Source: Acidobacteriaceae bacterium
GTDB lineage: Bacteria; Acidobacteriota; Terriglobia; Terriglobales; Acidobacteriaceae
Assembly (NCBI GenBank): GCA_003131315.1
Contig: PKUV01000192.1
Location: forward strand, 1-33,673
DNA length: 33,673 nucleotides
Direction of reading: 5' to 3'
Shown here: positions 31,098 to 33,673 of the stretch, one piece after another
How the letters are laid out: each line of letters opens with the position of its first letter
How positions within the stretch are numbered: position 1 is the first letter of the stretch
Position numbers and translations under genes: made by a program
Notes under the pieces: model-generated
Seen by the model: the letters and a program-made list of their open reading frames with translations, nothing else
Database searches by the model: none
What the model was told of the DNA's origin: nothing

Positions 31098-32843
31098 CTA
31101 CCTCACCCTCTCCGCAAACGAAAACACCGGATCAATATCCACCGGAACATCCGACGCCGCTTTCAGCGACGCCTTCAATTCCTCTGGCATCGTGCCGTAC
31201 TTCTTGAACCAGTTTTCCGCGCGCGAGCGGTCTCCTGTCGCCTCGATTTCCAACAGCTCTTTGGCCAGATCAGTCAACGCGCCCGGCATCTTGTCGTAGG
31301 CAACCGCGTACCTGCCGCTGGCGTTGCGACTAACCGCGCCGCGCTCCGAGAGATAGTTGAATTCCATCATCTCGGCTTGACCGTGCGCCTCAGCCGTTCC
31401 GAAGCGTACCGTGCGAAACAGTCCGCCTACATAAGACGCGTAATACTCCTCCAGCTTTTCTTTCGGAAGCGCCTCGTGATCCACCAGCCATTTCAAAGTG
31501 AACATCCCGGTCACATCGGCCTTTGCTTCTTCCAGGCCGCTAAAGCCCGGACCGATCGCTTCCCGAATACTGACTTTGCCCGCCGCCGTTCGCGCAAACG
31601 CCGGACCGAGTCCGTGACAGATCTCGTGCATAATCGTACCCAGCAGATAACCCTCGCCCGAAACTTTCGCCGCTTGCTCCGGCTCCATCAGCTTGCGTGC
31701 TACCGGCAAGATGACGTAGTTCACCCGCGCGTCCATGAAATTCTTGAAGAAAAGTTTCTTGCTGCCCTTTTGCTCATGCACCCGCGGATCGTTCGGCAGA
31801 TTGTCGGCCACGGCCTGGTAGCCGTGAGTCAGGTCTCCCGCTCGGAACGGAGCATCCATTACTTCCATCGGCGTCTCCAGACCATGTTTCGAAGGCCGAT
31901 CTTCCGCTTCGAGCGGCAGCGCGTCCTGAATTTGCGGCACGTATTTTTGGAACAGCTCCAGCTTCTTGCTCTCGCGTTCGTTGCGCACCATCACCGCCGC
32001 GCCGTACGAACCTTTGACGCCCAGCAGTCCGTCCAAGTAGGTTTCATAGGGCGCAAAAATGATGTCGAATTTCGGATTCTTCAACTCCAGCCATGCCAGG
32101 TCGCTCGGGAAGTAATCATCGCTGAGCAGCGCATCGGCCCGCAGCCGAAGAAACTTCGCGAAAGCCGCATCATCACTGAGGCTGGCCGCTGCCCGCAGAG
32201 CTTTTGCCGCCGGCTCCAGAAAAGCGCGAAACGCAATCCGGTAGGGAACGGCCTCCAGTTTTTCGTGATGCCAGCGCACGATCGTGAACTGATCGTAGAT
32301 TGCCGCCTTCTGATCCGGATGCTCCTTGACGTATTGTTCCACCTGATCGTGCGTCAGGTTCGCAGGATAGAATCCTCGCCCCGGCGGAATAGCCTCCGTA
32401 CCCACAAACGGTTTATTTTCGTCAATCAGATCGAAGCGCGAAGCGTTGATCCACAAGTACCGTCGCAGTTGCACATCGCGCCGGTTCCGGCTCGAGGCGA
32501 GCGACTGGTACAGCGTCAGGCCCTCGGGATCGCTCTGCCGCCAGTAGATGCTTTCCAGATAGCCGCAGGCCTCCACCAGTTTGCGAACCAGTTGCTGCTC
32601 GCGAGCGCTCAGACCTGCCGCCCGGAAAGGCATTTGGACGCGCCGGAATTTCGCCAGGCGTTGTTCCAAGTCAGCCGCGACCTTCAAATTCGCTGGGGCG
32701 CCGCCCTTCGCCGCCGAACCCGCCATCACCCGTCTTTTCTGCTGCGCCACACCGAAAGTTGAAAGCAGGAGAATGAAAAATAAAACTGGCCCGTACTGTC
32801 TGACAAATTGCGCGAAAAAGCTTTTAATACTGCCGTTCTTCAT
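31098..32843 (-). CDS. Exported M49-like zinc metallopeptidase
   Basis: This encodes 581 aa. The N-terminal QYGPVLFFILLLSTFGVAQQ is a signal peptide. The catalytic region shows LLGTIMHEICHGLGPAF with H406-E407-x2-H410, and EEAKAD with E438-E439 about 30 residues on, the likely third zinc ligand. This arrangement resembles the dipeptidyl-peptidase III family (M49), which normally has HExxGH; here the spacing is the shorter HExxH. It may act on peptides in the periplasm. The ATG at 32843 has no obvious Shine-Dalgarno sequence. It is divergent from the HAD gene, 55 bp apart. Confidence 0.82.
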   Translation of the reverse strand: MKNGSIKSFFAQFVRQYGPVLFFILLLSTFGVAQQKRRVMAGSAAKGGAPANLKVAADLEQRLAKFRRVQMPFRAAGLSAREQQLVRKLVEACGYLESIYWRQSDPEGLTLYQSLASSRNRRDVQLRRYLWINASRFDLIDENKPFVGTEAIPPGRGFYPANLTHDQVEQYVKEHPDQKAAIYDQFTIVRWHHEKLEAVPYRIAFRAFLEPAAKALRAAASLSDDAAFAKFLRLRADALLSDDYFPSDLAWLELKNPKFDIIFAPYETYLDGLLGVKGSYGAAVMVRNERESKKLELFQKYVPQIQDALPLEAEDRPSKHGLETPMEVMDAPFRAGDLTHGYQAVADNLPNDPRVHEQKGSKKLFFKNFMDARVNYVILPVARKLMEPEQAAKVSGEGYLLGTIMHEICHGLGPAFARTAAGKVSIREAIGPGFSGLEEAKADVTGMFTLKWLVDHEALPKEKLEEYYASYVGGLFRTVRFGTAEAHGQAEMMEFNYLSERGAVSRNASGRYAVAYDKMPGALTDLAKELLEIEATGDRSRAENWFKKYGTMPEELKASLKAASDVPVDIDPVFSFAERVR

Positions 32844-32898
32844 ATCGACACAAGTCTATCAAAGTCGTGAATCCGCCCGGAGCCATTATCATAAACAG

Positions 32899-33603
32899 AT
32901 GCTTGGAGAGAACGGCGCCCAGACTCTGCTCATCGATGCCGATGACACGCTCTGGGAAAATAACATCTATTTCGAACGGGCGATCGCAAAGTTCATTTCG
33001 TTCCTCGACCATCGTGAACATTCGCCCGAGATGGTTCGCCTGGTGCTGAACGACGTTGAGCGAGAGTCCATCGTCAAGCACGGCTACGGCCTGCACAGCT
33101 TCGCGCATTCGCTGGTTGAAACCTTTGAGAAGCTTTCCGTCGACCCGGTCACGCCCGACTTGCACGAACGCATTCGCAGTTTTGCCCACCAGATCGCCGA
33201 TCATCCGATTGAAGTTCTCCCCGGCGTGCCCGAGACCCTTCAGTATCTCGGCGAGCGCCACCACCTCATCATGATGACCAAAGGAAACCCCGCCGAGCAA
33301 TCCGGAAAGGTCGAGCGTTCAGGATTGAAGGAGTATTTTTCCGCCGTCGAGATCGTAGCCGAGAAGGACGAATCGACTTACCGTTCCGCCATCTCCAAGT
33401 ACGCCCTTCCGGCGGACACCACCTGGATGGTCGGCAACAGCCCGAAGTCCGATATCAACCCCGCCCTCGCCGCAGGTCTGCACGCCGTCTTCATCCCCCA
33501 CGGCAACACCTGGATTCTCGAGCACGAGGAAGTCGCGACCGCCCCAGCATCACAGCGGCTGCTGGTGGTAGATCGTTTCGGCGACCTTAGAAAACACTTC
33601 TAG
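32899..33603 (+). CDS. HAD-superfamily hydrolase
   Basis: This encodes 234 aa from ATG 32899; the frame is open further upstream but overlaps the divergent gene. Seen: the motif I nucleophile block LLIDADDTLWENN with D13 and D15, motif II threonine in LIMMTKGNP, and motif III/IV MVGNSPKSDINPALAAGLHAVFIPH. The cap region between them is helical (about residues 25-110). This fits a phosphoglycolate-phosphatase-like or haloacid-dehalogenase-like phosphatase; the substrate cannot be named. It is cytosolic. No further gene is visible in the last 70 bases. Confidence 0.9.
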   Translation: MLGENGAQTLLIDADDTLWENNIYFERAIAKFISFLDHREHSPEMVRLVLNDVERESIVKHGYGLHSFAHSLVETFEKLSVDPVTPDLHERIRSFAHQIADHPIEVLPGVPETLQYLGERHHLIMMTKGNPAEQSGKVERSGLKEYFSAVEIVAEKDESTYRSAISKYALPADTTWMVGNSPKSDINPALAAGLHAVFIPHGNTWILEHEEVATAPASQRLLVVDRFGDLRKHF

Positions 33604-33673
33604 TGCCGCGACCGCGTGATTGTTACTGCTGTCGATCCAAGCTTGTTGGTGGAGAGCCGGGCGTCCCCGCCCG

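Overview
The window looks like chromosomal DNA of an Acidobacteriota-type bacterium (Terriglobia/Koribacter-like). This is inferred from three things: a fused transaldolase/phosphoglucose isomerase, the futalosine menaquinone genes next to a carboxypeptidase-regulatory-like secreted protein, and a high density of short palindromic intergenic repeats in GC-rich DNA with many long antisense ORFs. No rRNA, tRNA or CRISPR array was seen.

Layout. Positions 1-2740 hold a small, visibly less GC-rich defence cluster: a 5'-truncated DUF262 protein, a putative PD-(D/E)XK restriction enzyme and a convergent beta-class DNA methyltransferase. A gene-free, repeat-rich stretch (2741-3366) separates it from a minus-strand pentose-phosphate/glycolysis block transcribed tkt, tal-pgi fusion, gnd, zwf, pgl (12350 down to 3367), which covers the oxidative and non-oxidative pentose phosphate pathway. 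Then come a GAF/HD-GYP phosphodiesterase (minus), a GAF-TM-TonB_C protein (plus), and a minus-strand run: GT2 glycosyltransferase, secreted carboxypeptidase-regulatory-like protein, mqnC, a VTT/DedA-like membrane protein, a polytopic GT-C-like protein and mqnA. From 24167 on, the plus strand carries dprA, a four-helix-bundle (S23/Avd-like) gene, topA, a small conserved-looking protein, a 51-aa membrane protein, bioY and mqnD. The window closes with a minus-strand M49-like metallopeptidase and a divergent HAD hydrolase.

The most unusual feature is a class of intergenic elements with one shared architecture: two inverted arms, each made of about 3-6 tandem 7- or 8-nt units, around a short core. 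Three unit families occur: GTAATTT (pgl/zwf gap), ATTGARTC/ATCGGNNC (five gaps) and RGCTNTT (two loci). One RGCTNTT copy encloses a complete four-helix-bundle protein gene between its inverted arms, and another copy 5 kb away has no gene. This resembles an autonomous/non-autonomous pair. Four genes (zwf, gnd, dprA and the four-helix-bundle gene) take their stop codons from inside repeat units. Other palindromic repeats (a 105-bp repeat in two copies, TTCGTATCAGGG hairpins in three copies, and a perfect 16-bp stem hairpin) fill most remaining gaps; the 257-nt gap at 21304-21560 shows nothing recognisable.
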